This document shows positions 11,914 through 22,845 of a stretch of 64,000 bases of DNA, piece after piece. The position numbers and the translations under genes were made by a program. The notes under the pieces were generated by a model. That model was not told where the DNA came from. It did not search any database and saw only the letters and a list, made by a program, of their open reading frames with translations. Position 1 is the first letter of the stretch; the number at the start of each line of letters is the position of its first letter. Location: assembly GCA_030386875.1 (NCBI GenBank), contig CM059559.1, positions 63,316,392 through 63,380,391 of the forward strand, read 5' to 3'. The DNA is from Morinoia aosen. Lineage: Eukaryota > Arthropoda > Malacostraca > Amphipoda > Talitridae.

Positions 11914-12498
11914 TCAAAATTAGTAAACAGTAGGCAGTAAGTACTATTGTATAACTTAAAACGAAATACAGAGTCAAGATTAAAAGGGTATTCCTATCTA
12001 AAAACTAGCTTAGAAAGTATAGGAAAGAGTAAAAATCTAGCGTGATTTCGTGAGTACACTCAATACTCAGCCCATGAGTGAATAATATTGGAGTTCAATA
12101 TACAAAATTGATGCGTACAAATTGCTGAAGGCGTTGTTACAGAGTTCACATACAACAGGTAATAAGTTTAAAAAAATTTTTTTACCGACGATGATTATCT
12201 AATCAGCTAATATGTTTTACACATAATAATAATTTTATTGGTAAAAAATTACATACAATTTATGAGGAAAAGCGAACAGGGTGGATATCAATATTCCATT
12301 ACAACATTGGCAGGTACAAATTGCTGATGGTGTTGTTGCAAGTTCCAATACAGTTGTCATAAGTGTTCATATATATCTGTCATACGACTGTCAAAATTGA
12401 GGTAAAACTGACGTATATATCTTTAGAGGTTGGAACTGATTCATGACAAGAAATTATGCAGTTTGAAGATTTAGTGTAGAGTTATAGAATTGTATGCG
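11914..12498 (-). other. LINE ORF1-ORF2 spacer with a direct repeat
   Basis: This 585-nt region separates the two LINE ORFs. The phrase GTACAAATTGCTGAAGGCG at 12115-12133 recurs as GTACAAATTGCTGATGGTG at 12314-12332, each followed by TTGTT(A/G)CA and GAGTTC/AGTTCC, so about 35 bp is duplicated with a 200-bp period. Two points could explain it: a local duplication, or tandem promoter or translation-control modules. Function unknown. Confidence 0.5.
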
Positions 12499-13387
12499 TT
12501 ATTGACATACGAATATATAATTTGATACAGTTACATGTTTTGATACCGAATTGAGGTGATCACCCAAGACCTGTTTCGATGATTTATCCAGTTGCAGCAT
12601 CAGGTATTGGTCGAGCTCGTCTGGCGTTTTAATCTGACGTCTCGAATCCAGTTGTCCAGGGGTGAATGCGAAGATGTTTCCATCCTGGGTCCTCGGGGTT
12701 CCAATTTTTTCCGGGAATTTTCTCTTGGCTACTCTCAAGGTGTACATGATCTTGGCTCGTGAAGGTATTAGATATTCATTTATGGAAAACTTTGGTTTAT
12801 TTACTCGGCAGGCAGAGAGAATTTCACGTTTCTTGTTGTAATGTTTCAGTTCGAAAGCGATGTTTCCTCGATCCTCGTTTCCAGTTAGTGGTTTTCTTCC
12901 CATTCTGTTAGCTGACGAGATGTCAGCATCAATGAGGTCAATGTTGATGTCCTTCAGAATTTTGAAGACTGTTTCTTTGCAATTTTTGTTGGTGTGGGAT
13001 TGAGGTAGTTCCCCCCGGAAATGACGAGAGTATATTTTCTATCATCCAGGTCTCGGCGCTGATCATTTTTTTCCAAGCGATCGAGATGCGACTCCTAGCT
13101 ATGTACTTTCTCATTCTGTCCTTCAATGATTTTTTTGTGTTCTGCTTCTTTTCCTGTTATTGTTTCAGATAGTGTTTTAAGGTGGCTTATTTCATTTTTC
13201 ATTATGCCAATATCACTATTAAATTTTGTCATCACTGAGTCGAAATATTTTATAAGGACAGACACCACTTCCTTGCCATCTTGCGTTAGGGTAGCCACAT
13301 CAGGATATTGACCAAACTTTGTTGATACTCACAGCTGTTATTGCTGCTGCTGCTGCTGCTGTTGTTGCGGTGCTTCTTGGGTCCCAT
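12499..13387 (-). pseudogene. LINE ORF1, RNA-binding chaperone-like protein, frameshifted
   Basis: The first ATG is at 13387, followed by a Lys-Ser stretch encoded by a (CTG)n microsatellite and then a frame break near 13310. Next comes a heptad-like helical segment (YFDSVMTKFNSDIG, ISHLKTLSETITGKEAEH), consistent with the ORF1 coiled coil. After another frame change comes HLDRLEKNDQRRD and a probable RRM-type fold, and after a third break the C-terminal block (ISSANRMG, then FELKHYNKKREILSACR, RAKIMYTLRVAKRKFP, DGNIFAFTPGQ). That order, coiled coil then RRM then C-terminal domain, matches L1/CR1-type ORF1 proteins. It binds element RNA in related LINEs. At least three breaks make it non-functional. 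Confidence 0.65.
13338..13365. repeat. (CTG)n microsatellite inside LINE ORF1
   Basis: Six to seven CTG/TTG units interrupt the extreme N-terminus of LINE ORF1, encoding Ser/Asn repeats on the minus strand. It lies close to one of the frame breaks. Confidence 0.7.
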
Positions 13388-13527
13388 CTTGTAGATTGAG
13401 AGAGTCGGCTTCCTTGTATAAACGAGGGTCGAACACTTTCACACTTTTTGAGGGAATATTATATTCTTAGTTTGATGATTTATATGTTTATATCACATTT
13501 GAATCCTCAAGGCGAGAGAGGGTACCC

Positions 13528-15046
13528 TGTGAGGAACTACCTCGACCCATTTGACTCAACAGCCGTTTCGAAGCTGCAAAGATTAATAAAGACAAGGACA
13601 CAAAGTTTCCAAATTTAATTTTCAATCAGTCGCCGGAACGCCAAGGAAGATTCTTTATAGGTACAAGGCAACAAGTACTTAACCAAACACTATACGGCAA
13701 GTAGCCGATTTACAAAGTATTAGTTTTAAAAACAAAAGGACAAATTCGCCCTCACGTATCGCATTTGTTTATTCCTTTATTTATTGATATATTTATTTAT
13801 TATTTAGGTTAAAATGCGCATGTAATTTTTAAGGTTCAAAATTAGGATGTCAGGTAATGACAGTCGACAGGCGCAGGAACGAGGAGTCTGGAGAAGCTCT
13901 CCGTTTCAGGGCTACAGCGCCAGCTTTAACGGACGTCACGGAGTATCGACCGCACTTCAACGTGCGAGCTTGCCACAAGCACTTCAGGAAGACGGAAGTT
14001 AGCGCCAAACTGACGCTACACGAAGGAAACAGGCACGGCGACTGAGGTACAACCAGGGCCAGAGCAGCTAAACTGCGACCAACGCCTCCAGTCCCTTCAC
14101 TGCTGTACATAAAGATGAAGAAATGTACACAAGAAAATAATTACATAAGAAAATATTATGAAACAGCGCTTATACAAAGAATTTATAAAGAGTAAAGTAG
14201 TTAATGGTCAACGTAATTACCTAGTTGCGGCTACTGCTGTCCCACAAGATAGCTTAATTGGCTATCAACGATGTGAAGCACGAAGTGCGCAGTGCGACGA
14301 AGTGCCCGCTAGATACTGAAAAAATAGGTACCGGGTAAGACCAAAGTCAATCTTCTTGATAGAGGTAAACAGAGATAATAAGTTTCAATAATCGGCAAAT
14401 ATTAGACACACGATTACCAACCTGAAGAATTTATCCTCCAGTGCGCATAGCGACTGTTAGACGATGGCAGTAATGGCGATATAGAAGTCGCAGTACAGTG
14501 TCAATAGTAATGGAGGCAGAAGCCCAATATTAGTTTATAGATAATAGGTAATAGTTATAGTTAATAGTAATAGTAAAAGTTAATTAAGACGGCGGTTCAC
14601 TGCGACAGGGCAAGGTTGGCTCCCTTTTAGAGCAGCAAACACGCCTTTTAGAAGAAAGTTAATTGCGGTTCGTAACCCGCCTTAATCATGCAATTAATTA
14701 ATGAAAAAGAACCTAAATTCACCGCTTTCACACACACAATCAAACCATAAACTTTATTGAACATGCAGGAAGAAGGAATGGAAGAGTTGGGCTGACGACC
14801 GTCACAACTCCACGTCACGAGCCGAGCGTACTCCCGACGTGCAGACGTAACAGGGCCTTCGACCGAGACTCAGCCTGGCTTCTTGTATACCTGACACACC
14901 CGACACACCTGATTTACCTGACACCACTCCCTCTTTTATGCGCTGCTGCTGCGCGACCTCACCTGCCACGCAGCACCAGCAGTTTACGTTAATATTACAG
15001 AACTCGAAGTACACTCCGAGCGAATCTGTGGTGAATTTTCCCCACA
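13528..15046 (-). repeat. BEL/Pao LTR (3' LTR), intact
   Basis: 1519 bp beginning TGTGAGGAACTACC and ending TTTTCCCCACA in plus coordinates. It is the downstream LTR for the minus-strand element. Its partner at 20593 differs by scattered substitutions, a 4-bp TTTA length change in a TTTA run near 13790 and the large insertion. The TTAA at 14561-14564 is the empty target site corresponding to the insertion in the partner. The adjacent purine-rich stretch on the coding strand (GCGGTCCGGGAGTG just outside 15046) is the candidate polypurine tract. Confidence 0.92.
14561..14564. other. Empty TTAA target site in BEL LTR
   Basis: The flanking text AGTTATAGTTAATAGTAATA here equals the joined flanks of the element at 21634-22974. 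It serves as a natural pre-insertion reference. Confidence 0.9.
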
Positions 15047-15074
15047 CACTCCCGGACCGCAAAATGCTTATAAG

Positions 15075-15698
15075 TTATTGGCTTAATTTAATTTTACACA
15101 GCTCAGCTGCCTTTCGTAATGGACGAGTTTTGGTAACAATTTGATTCGACGCCTTCGGGTTATCACACGAAGGTGTAGCTGCGCTTACCGTATCAGCACG
15201 TAATTCTAATGGGAATAAAAGAGAGATTGCATATTCTCCCACGGACCGGTCGGTTCTCATAACCTGGACAGAACGAGTTTTCCCATCCCTACCAGGGTGC
15301 AATTGCACAATCCTTCCCAAGGACCAGAAGGGTCGCGCTTTCACAGGTGAAGTAATTAATACAATATCATTTATCTTAACTCTCTCCTCCCAAGCAGGCT
15401 GGTATCTATCAACCTGTCGTTCTCTTAGAGACAATAGATATTCCGTAAAAAATAAATCTTTAAATTTCTCGAACACAATTTGTCGAGACTCTAAAACCGT
15501 TAGTAAGGCGGTGCGAGAAGGATTTAGTAATTCACTCCCCTGTTCACTCTCAAACGATAAATTTCCATACGGAGCAATTTTAAGGAAATAATTAGGAGTA
15601 ATAACTTCATGGTTCTGATCAGAGCTACTACGATACGTAAGAGGCCTATTATTAACCGCCTCCTGAACATCGGATAATAAAGTGAGAAAACTAAAATA
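15075..15698 (-). pseudogene. BEL/Pao polyprotein C-terminus (DUF5641-like)
   Basis: The first part (15698-15480) is read in a frame shifted relative to the integrase and contains the conserved integrase tail NNRPLTYRS. The last 133 codons contain VDRYQPAWEERVKINDIVLI and WSLGRIVQLHPGRDGKTRSV, the DUF5641 pattern found at the end of BEL/Pao polyproteins. The stop at 15075 lies 28 bp from the 3' LTR. Confidence 0.85.
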
Positions 15699-16292
15699 TT
15701 AAATTTTTCCCCTACCAATAGCCTTATGCAGGCAACGTTTAATAACCCCTATCGACCTTTCCCATGCAGCCCCGACCCATGCCGAGTACAAAGGAATGCA
15801 TACGTGCTTAATATTATTCCTAGCTAAATGTTCACTAAGCAGACTATCTGACGATGAACGTCCCAGCAATTCAGCACCCTGAGAAAATGTCGGGGCGTTG
15901 TCACTGTACAGTACACGAGGTATACCAAACCTATTTGTAAACCGCACAAACGCAGCCAAGAATGAAGCAGTGGTCATGTCTGGTAGTAATTCCAAATGAA
16001 CTAATCTTACGGTCATACACGTGAAAAGCAAAATGTACATTTTAGTGAAAGTCCCGCCTAAGCATACGTGAAATTGGCCGGTGAAATCTACACCTACCGC
16101 TTCAAAAGGCCTGTTGAAATTTACTCTATCACCTGGAAGATCAGTGGTCTTAGGGTATTTAAATGCGAGCGCGTTAACCTTTTTGCAGGTTATACACTCA
16201 CGTAGCACTTTTTTAATGCATACCCTGGCTTTGGGTAGCCAGTAGTGTCTATTCCTCAAGAGGTTCAAGGTAGATCCTACTCCTAAATGCAA
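15699..16292 (-). pseudogene. BEL/Pao integrase zinc-binding end and catalytic core
   Basis: Contains the Cys pair of the zinc finger (CITCKK) and the DDE core: AVGVDFTGQFHV (D), VLYSDNAPTFSQGAELL (D) and SAWVGAAWERSIGVIKRCL (E). The spacing is normal for a retroelement integrase. The frame is lost near 15700, after which the sense continues in another frame (NNRPLTYRSSSDQNHEVITP) toward the C-terminal domain. All three catalytic acids are present. Confidence 0.93.
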
Positions 16293-16298
16293 ACATTT

Positions 16299-17255
16299 CT
16301 AGTGACAATTTACAATTAACAGTCTCGTGACGAAATTCTCCTTGGGAAGAAGCAAAGGATTAGAAACATCGTACGAAAGAGAAGCGCACTTCCCTAATCG
16401 GCCGCCCGACCGGATCAACCCTTCCCTGTCAAGGAACAAATTTAAATCCCGCACCAGAGGAGGTACAGAAGTACGCTCCCCAGCATGGGCAAGAAAACTA
16501 TACTGAATACTGAAATGTTCCCGCTGCTCAAATTTAAGCCAGTACAACCTAGCTTTGTTTATGCAATCCAGGCGAGACGCGGACTTACGCTTAGCAATGA
16601 ACATTACTTCGAAGAGACGGGCGGTTACACCTATTAATTTGTCAAAGTTAGAATACCTTTCAACGGGGAAGACAGGCTGCGCAGCCTTCACTTCATCCAC
16701 CTGCACAGCGCAAGAAATTAAAGTTTGATTAAGGGAAGATATGCATCCCAAGGCAGCCTCTGGCCACTGGACAGGTTGCTGCAAGAAGGAGGGTCCGTGC
16801 GCCCAAAAGCTGAAACGATCCGTCAGTTTCTGCACCGTCACACCCCGAGTTACCAAATCTGCGGGGTTTTGGTCAGTAGGAACGTATCTGAAAAAGCAAG
16901 TAGTATTAAATTCATTTTTCAACCGCGACTGGAACAAGGTAATGTCCTTAACCCTATTATTTGCAAAAACGTTGCCCGATTTTACTCCTTTGTTCAACAC
17001 CCAAGACAACGCAATCTGGGAATCTGTTGCAATAGTAATATTAGTAACCGTTACTTTATCCAAAGCTTTCAATAAATTAAACAAACACTTAAATGCTAAA
17101 TAAATGGCAAGCAATTCTAAAGTAGGCAAAGTTTTAGTTTTAGTATGAGCCACCTTCGCCTTGCTGAATAGTAACGACGGCTTGTCAAACCCGTCACCTA
17201 AAACATAGACACACAATCCGTAGTGCGTTTTAGACGCATCAGTAAATATGATCAA
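16299..17255 (-). pseudogene. BEL/Pao RNase H and integrase zinc-binding region
   Basis: RNase H motifs in order are IIFTDASKTHYG (first Asp), TLPTLELLAIYLAFKC (Glu), ITIATDSQIALSWVL (Asp) and VPTDQNPADLVTRG (terminal Asp), which are all the catalytic residues. The C-terminal part leads into the integrase zinc domain: GLIRSGGRLGKC and LLIVNCH, with the HHCC pattern completed across a stop by CLHLGVGSTLNLLRNRHYW and CITCKK in the next segment. It cuts the RNA strand of the RNA-DNA hybrid in active relatives. Confidence 0.92.
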
Positions 17256-17257
17256 CT

Positions 17258-18799
17258 CTACGTTTTTTCATTTTCAAAGACCTTACGATGAAACTTTAAT
17301 ATATTCAATTTATTCAATTCTTCCTTTAAAAGTTTCCAGCTCCCCTCCAGCTCCTCCGTGAGCTGCTCGTCCCAACCCAATTGTTTACGCCAAATATCCC
17401 TCAGCAAAGCTTTCCCAGCAACTGTGACAGGCGTCACCAAACCTAACGGGTCAAAACACTTGGCTAGAGTAGATAGCACCGTACGTTTAGTAGCTTTTTG
17501 ATCGTCTTCTAGACAAAAATTCACACTCAACAAATCATGTCCTTTGTCATACTTGTACCCTAACACTTTCTCGAAAGGTTCTGAATGCTCAGAACTTACC
17601 TGATCCTCGTCGAAGACCTTTTCTAATACATCACTGTTACTTGACCACGACCTCAAGTCGAATCCCGCTTCTAACATCCTAGACCGAGCAGTACGATACA
17701 GGTTTTCCAAATCGTGCTCTCTGTTGCCTGTCATGAAAAGGTTGTCGACGTACATACGATTAAGTAAAAAATAGCTACACAATTCATCGGGATAGTTCTT
17801 AACATGCTGTCTTATTACGTAGTTCAGAATAAACGGACTCGCGATAAACCCGAAAACAATTGTCGTATACCGATAAACTTCCAAACTTTTATCCGTTTCC
17901 CACAAAATGCAAAACCTATTACGGTCATCCTCTGAAGCAAGTTTAATTTGTAAGAACGCCTTCCTTATATCAGCGAGTACCAAAAAATCGTCAGATCTTA
18001 GCCCAACCAACAAGTTAAATAAATTGCCCATCAAATCAACTCCGGGATATGCAGCTTCATTAAGCGACGGATTACTACCGACCTTCACACTACAATTCAA
18101 CACCGGTCTTACCTTCGTAGAACACATTGGGTCATTTCGGACGACTTCCCTATGAGGTAAATAAATTCGTTTCCGGTCACACTGCAACGGTACTCTCTCG
18201 AGAATTCCATCTTGTAGTTGCTGCTGAAACGCGGAATCGTATGCATTATACACACCAGTTTTCTTCAACCGGTGAACAACCTTACTCAAAACTGCTCTAG
18301 CTACATTATAATTATTGTGAACATCAGGTAAATTATCTTTCCAAACTAGTTGGACATGGTACTTTCCGTCTTTCATTTTAATTCCAGAATCAAATTCCTG
18401 AATTTTTTCTTGATCCATATCCGAAACGACCTCTTCAGAAATTCCGATAGACTCCAATTCGTATATCTTATCCAAATTACCCTCTACATGGCCCGTAGAC
18501 AACACACTGCACACAGGATCGATGCTACAGGCACGGGGTTCCAAAACGAAATTTACCGCCGATTCACAGTTAAACATTGGTGCACTTGACTCGCGATACA
18601 TATCTCTAGCCTCCTCGCGAGTGAGGAAATGCTCAACATTCCCGACGGGAATAAGTTTGTCGCACCAAGAAAAAGCGGAACCTTTAAGACACGGGACAAA
18701 ACGAAAATCACTCAAACATTGCAACACATCAATGCCTAGAATACCTTCAACAATGACAGTATTTACGTTACATTTGCGACCAAACGCGCTATCTGCCAA
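17258..18799 (-). pseudogene. BEL/Pao reverse transcriptase region
   Basis: Continues in frame from the protease across one stop. It begins with the rest of the protease-like domain (VEGILGIDVLQCL) and then holds RT motifs in order: VRPVLNCSVK, NEAAYPGVDLMGNLFNLL, FLVLADIRKAFLQIKL (first Asp), FIASPFILNYV and MYVDNLFMTG, then CFDPLGLVTP, which is typical of the post-RT connection in BEL/Pao. The catalytic box reads YVDN, so the second Asp of the usual YVDD is Asn here. The frame is lost in an A-run (17259-17267) just before the RNase H domain. Confidence 0.93.
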
Positions 18800-18802
18800 A
18801 CC

Positions 18803-19639
18803 TCAACACTTGGACACATTACGTACCGCTTTTCCCAAAGAGTTAACCTCGAACTCCATTCTGAACTGTTCGTCTACCAAAATTGGAGCCTGAACAGGAC
18901 TTTTACCATTGAGTAAATCTACATACAGACTTAGCTCAGCGAATTGGCGAACACCAGACTCCAAGAACGAGTTCACCGAGAAGTCCGCAAACCTCAACAC
19001 TCCATCGAAGTTACACCTATTCAATACTCTAGCTGCGACGTACGAGCGCTGAGATCCTGTATCGAGTAAAAACTTTACATGCGTAACATTCTTACCTCGA
19101 CCGACGGGCAGAGAAATGGTCGGTAAAATGTAACAAGATCGTAGGCCCGCGGCAGAATTCAAACAATAATTAGCCTGCAAAGAACCACGTGATAATTCGT
19201 CCTTGGGACATAAAGCAGAAACGTGCGTCTTCTGTTTGCAAAATTTACATTCGAAATCTAAATTACTGTAACATTTAGCAGCATCATGCTTGGAACTCGT
19301 GCATTTGTGACAAAGATTCAAATCTTTACACCTTTCTCGCCTAGAAAGATAATCCGGATAGGAAGCACAATTCATCATAGAGTGACCCTTACTGAAACAA
19401 AATTTGCAACTCTTCCGCTCAGGCGGTACCATAGCAGCATTAGCAAACACGGGAGGATCGGTTCGGTTGCCATAACCAGCCTGCCTGGGAAAAGGTTTAA
19501 CATCAGATTTCGCTTCATCAGTAGAGACTCTCAAATTCAAGACAGCAATAGCCTCCGCATAATTGTCAAAAATTTCTTCCAATGAGGGATAATTATCGTT
19601 AAACTTACGAGCCAGTTCTTGTTGAAGTAACTGCGGCAA
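18803..19639 (-). pseudogene. BEL/Pao gag C-terminus and aspartic protease
   Basis: Contains three zinc-knuckle-like motifs: CKFCFSKGHSMMNC, CHKCTSSKHDAAKC and CKFCKQKTHVSALC, each C-x2-C-x4-H-x4-C. These bind RNA. They are followed by the protease active-site motif LLDTGSQRSYVA within a DUF1758-like domain. The frame ends at a TGA (18800-18802) inside the protease-like domain, and coding sense continues immediately in the same frame, so this is a single nonsense change. Confidence 0.92.
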
Positions 19640-19659
19640 TTTGGAAAATATTAAGTGGC

Positions 19660-20406
19660 CTATGATAGTATTACTGGATTTCTCGCCTGCAATATCACAA
19701 CCGTAGTTACAAGGTCTGCCAAAATACTTTTAACTTCGGTCACAAACAGCCTAGTCTCTAAAAATTTTCTATCATAAATACATTTCAAGTTCACAAGTTT
19801 CAAACACAGTTTATTAACTAGCTCTTTCTTATTCAGAAATTCTTTCTCCAACATCTGTAAAGCAACCACATAGTTAGCGTCCTCCACAGAAAGATGATCT
19901 ATCAGCTTGAGCGCATAGCCCGACAAATAACCCCGAAGGTAAGTTAATTTGGCAGAGGCCGTCAGCCCAGCTCTATAACCAACAACATTATTGAATAACG
20001 TCAGAAAACTATGGTACTTCAAACTGTCACTCGAGTCTCTTTTAAACGTTTCAATTTTCAATTGAGGTAGTTTCACGTCCTTGCACAAAACAGTTCTCTC
20101 ATTAACAGTGTCAACCGAATTGCGCGGAGCGCTCAACTCGGCAAGAGCCATCTCTATCTCCACACCGTAAGCCATCTGAGCTTCGACCTCAGTGTTGAGC
20201 GTCTCGTCAGAACTGCCTTTCTCAATTAAACAATTAGTTATTTGTTCATCATACTGACTCACCTGGTGTAGTTTGCGACGAACAAGGTCACAATGCACGC
20301 TGAGCTCAGAAGTAGCTCCACCAGCCACGAGTTCTTGCGCTTTTTTCAGGGCAAGCATAACCTTACGCTTAAACACACCCCTTTTTTTAGCCAGTGACGT
20401 CTCCAT
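19660..20406 (-). pseudogene. BEL/Pao gag N-terminal region
   Basis: The ATG at 20406 starts the polyprotein shortly after the 5' leader. The 248 open codons are rich in helices and include KLPQLKIETFKRDSSDSLKY, FLTLFNNVVG, AKLTYLRGYLSGYALKLI and LQMLEKEFLNKKELVNKL, the pattern of the DUF1759 capsid-like region of BEL/Pao gag. The frame is lost near 19685; the sense then resumes in a neighbouring frame (DIAGEKSSNTIIGHLIFSKL), leading into the zinc-knuckle segment. In living elements this part assembles the particle around element RNA. Confidence 0.88.
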
Positions 20407-22439
20407 GTTCGTGGCACCAACTCAAACGGCAGAAAAAACCGGAACAGGACCGCAACACCAAAATGAGCAGAGGTAAACCTTGAATTAAAGGAGAAGTTAG
20501 CTTAAGAATTAATTAGTTCACATCCACATATACACCTAACAAATTTAGAATAACCCCCCATCGAAATCGGATAAATTCTTCAGTATTAAATATGTGAGGA
20601 ACTACCTCGACACATTTGACTCAATAGCCGTTTCGAAGCTGCAAAGATTAATAAAGACTAGGACACAAAGTTTCCAAATTTAATTTTCAATCAGTCGCCT
20701 GAACGCCAAGGAAGATTCTTTATAGTTACAAGGCAACAAGTACTTAACCAAACACTATACGGCAAGTAGCCGATTTACAAAGTATTAGTTTTAAAAACAA
20801 AAGGACGAATTCGCCCTCAAGTATCGCATTTGTTTATTCCTTTATTTATTGATATATTTATTTATTTATTATTTAGGTTAAAATGCGCATGTAATTTTTA
20901 AGGTTCAAAATTAGGATGTCAGGTAATGACAGTCGACAGGCGCAGGAACGAGGAGTCTGGAGAAGCTCTCCGTTTCAGGGCTACAGCGCCGGCTTTAACG
21001 GACGTCACGGAGTATCGACCGCACTTCAACGTGCGAGCTTGCCACAAGCACTTCAGGAAGACGGAAGTTAGCGCCAAACTGACGCTACACGAAGGAAACA
21101 GGCACGGCGACTGCGGTACAACCAGGGCCAGAGCAGCTAAACTGCGACCAACGCCTCCAGTCCCTTCACTGCTGTACATAAAGATGAAGAAATGTACACA
21201 AGAAAATAATTACATAAGAAAATATTATGAAACAGCGCTTATACAAAGAATTTATAAAGAGTAAAGTAGTTAATGGTCAACGTAATTACCTAGTTGCGGC
21301 TACTGCTGTCCCACAAGATAGCTTAATTGGCTATCAACGATGTGAAGCACGAAGTGCGCAGTGCGACGAAGTGCCCGCTAGATACTGAAAAAATAGGTAC
21401 CGGGTAAGACCAAAGTCAATCTTCTTGATAGAGGTAAACAGAGATATTAAGTTTCAATAATCGGCAAATATTAGACGCACGATTACCAACCTGAAGAATT
21501 TATCCTCCAGTGCGTATAGCGACTGTTAGACGATGGCAGTAATGGCGATATAGAAGTCGCAGTACAGTGTCAATAGTAATGGAGGCAGAAGCCCAATAGT
21601 AGTTTATAGATAATAGGTAATAGTTATAGTTAAGGAGACCGTCCCACTTTTTCAACTTTTTTAGTCCAATTCGTTTGAAAGTTGGCCAGTATATGTATTT
21701 TGTAAAAGTAAACCTTTTTTACTCATGTCATTTTTTCGATTTAGGCCTTACTTTTTTTTTATTGACGAAAAATGTGTTTTTGGTATATTTTTATTGAAAT
21801 TTCAGATTGGAACTCCTACTTCAGTTTTGATGGTAGAACAAAAACAAAGACAGTTTTAGAACCCTTGAAACATTTCTAACAAACTCAAATTCGGCTTTTT
21901 TTGAAATTCAAATTTTTTTTATTTTTTTAAAATTTGTTGATATTTCAAAAATCAGCAACATTTTTCTGGGTTTAGAGCTATATATTTTTTAAAAGAATTC
22001 GAATTTGGAAAAAAGCCGAATTTGAGTTTGTTAGAAATGTTTCAAGGATTCCAAACCTGTCTTTGGATTTGTTCTAGCATCAAAACTCGAGAACTAGTCC
22101 CAGGATGAATGTTGAAAATTCAAAGTGTTGGGTATAAGCAAAAAATAAAATTTTGTGTTGAAGTGTAATATAATGAACAATTGATGTAATTGAATGCAGT
22201 TTTAATTTTTATTTTGATAATTTCCATACATAACTTCATATTCAAAGTGTGAATTGTGATTTCAAAAAAAAAAAAAAAATATCTTTTTTTCAACAAAATG
22301 AATTTTTTTTTTCAGTCTGATTCTTATAAAATTTGACTATGATATGTAACCTTTGAAAATAAACACAATTGATTCTATTCATTTTTTTGATTCAGGCCTT
22401 AGATTTTGCAAAAATTTGACATATTGGTTTTCAGATATT

Positions 22440-22800
22440 GATATTTCACTAATATTGATATTTCATAATGGAACTCCTCCTTCAGTTTTGATGCTAGAGC
22501 AAAAGCAAAGACCGTTTTAGAATCCTTGGAACATTTCTAACAAACTCAAATTGTTTTTTTTTCCATTTCCTATTTGTTCTCTTTTTATGTGGGGTCAAAA
22601 TAGGGAAAAAATGGAATATTTTGGTTGCTTTTCATTCATATTGATATTTCAAAATGGAACTCATCTTTCAGTTTTGATGCTAGAAAAAAAGCAAAGACCG
22701 TTTTAGAATCCTTGGAACATTTATAACAAACTCAAATTGAGCTTTTTTTCCATTTCCTATTTGTTCTCTTTTTATGTGGGGTCAAAATCGGAAAAATTGA
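22440..22800. repeat. Internal tandem duplication in TTAA element B
   Basis: Two copies of about 160 bp (22440-22605 and 22638-22800) share GATATTTC, CAGTTTTGATGCTAGA, AAAGCAAAGACCGTTTTAGA, TTCCATTTCCTATTTGTTCT and TTTTTATGTGGGGTCAAAAT in the same order with few differences. Copy C has this block once (about 42280-42425), so the duplication is specific to B or lost from C. Confidence 0.8.
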
Positions 22801-22818
22801 AAAAATTTGGTCGCCTTA

Positions 22819-22845
22819 CCCCCCCCCCCCCTCCGGGGGGGGGGG
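22819..22845. repeat. Homopolymer hairpin C13-TCC-G11
   Basis: Thirteen C, then TCC, then eleven G. The same place in copy C has C7-ACT-G8 (42458-42475). Both are followed by TTATTGTCCGTAGCGCC or ATCTATTGTCCGTAGCGCC, so the hairpin position is conserved within the family. Confidence 0.85.

Larger units (their letters stand above)
8700..13500 (-). mobile_element. Non-LTR retrotransposon (LINE, CR1/Jockey-like), near full length but inactive
   Basis: On the minus strand a complete two-ORF LINE layout is visible: ORF1 (13387 to 12499), a 585-nt spacer, then ORF2 with an AP-type endonuclease followed by a reverse transcriptase (11913 to about 8905). The polymerase box is FADD and the endonuclease ends in SDHFPVF, which fits the CR1/Jockey group of LINEs; there is no RNase H domain. 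Several stops and frameshifts interrupt both ORFs. The 3' end is somewhere near 8690 and the 5' end between 13390 and 13520, just short of the BEL LTR. Exact ends and target duplication were not resolved. Confidence 0.85.

Noticed and set aside
13850..14110. 86-codon frame repeated identically in both BEL LTRs (also at 20919-21179).
   Set aside because: The identity is due to recent LTR duplication; no domain and no independent conservation.
16725..17103. Plus-strand frames over the BEL RNase H region.
   Set aside because: Antisense shadows of clearly recognised minus-strand motifs.
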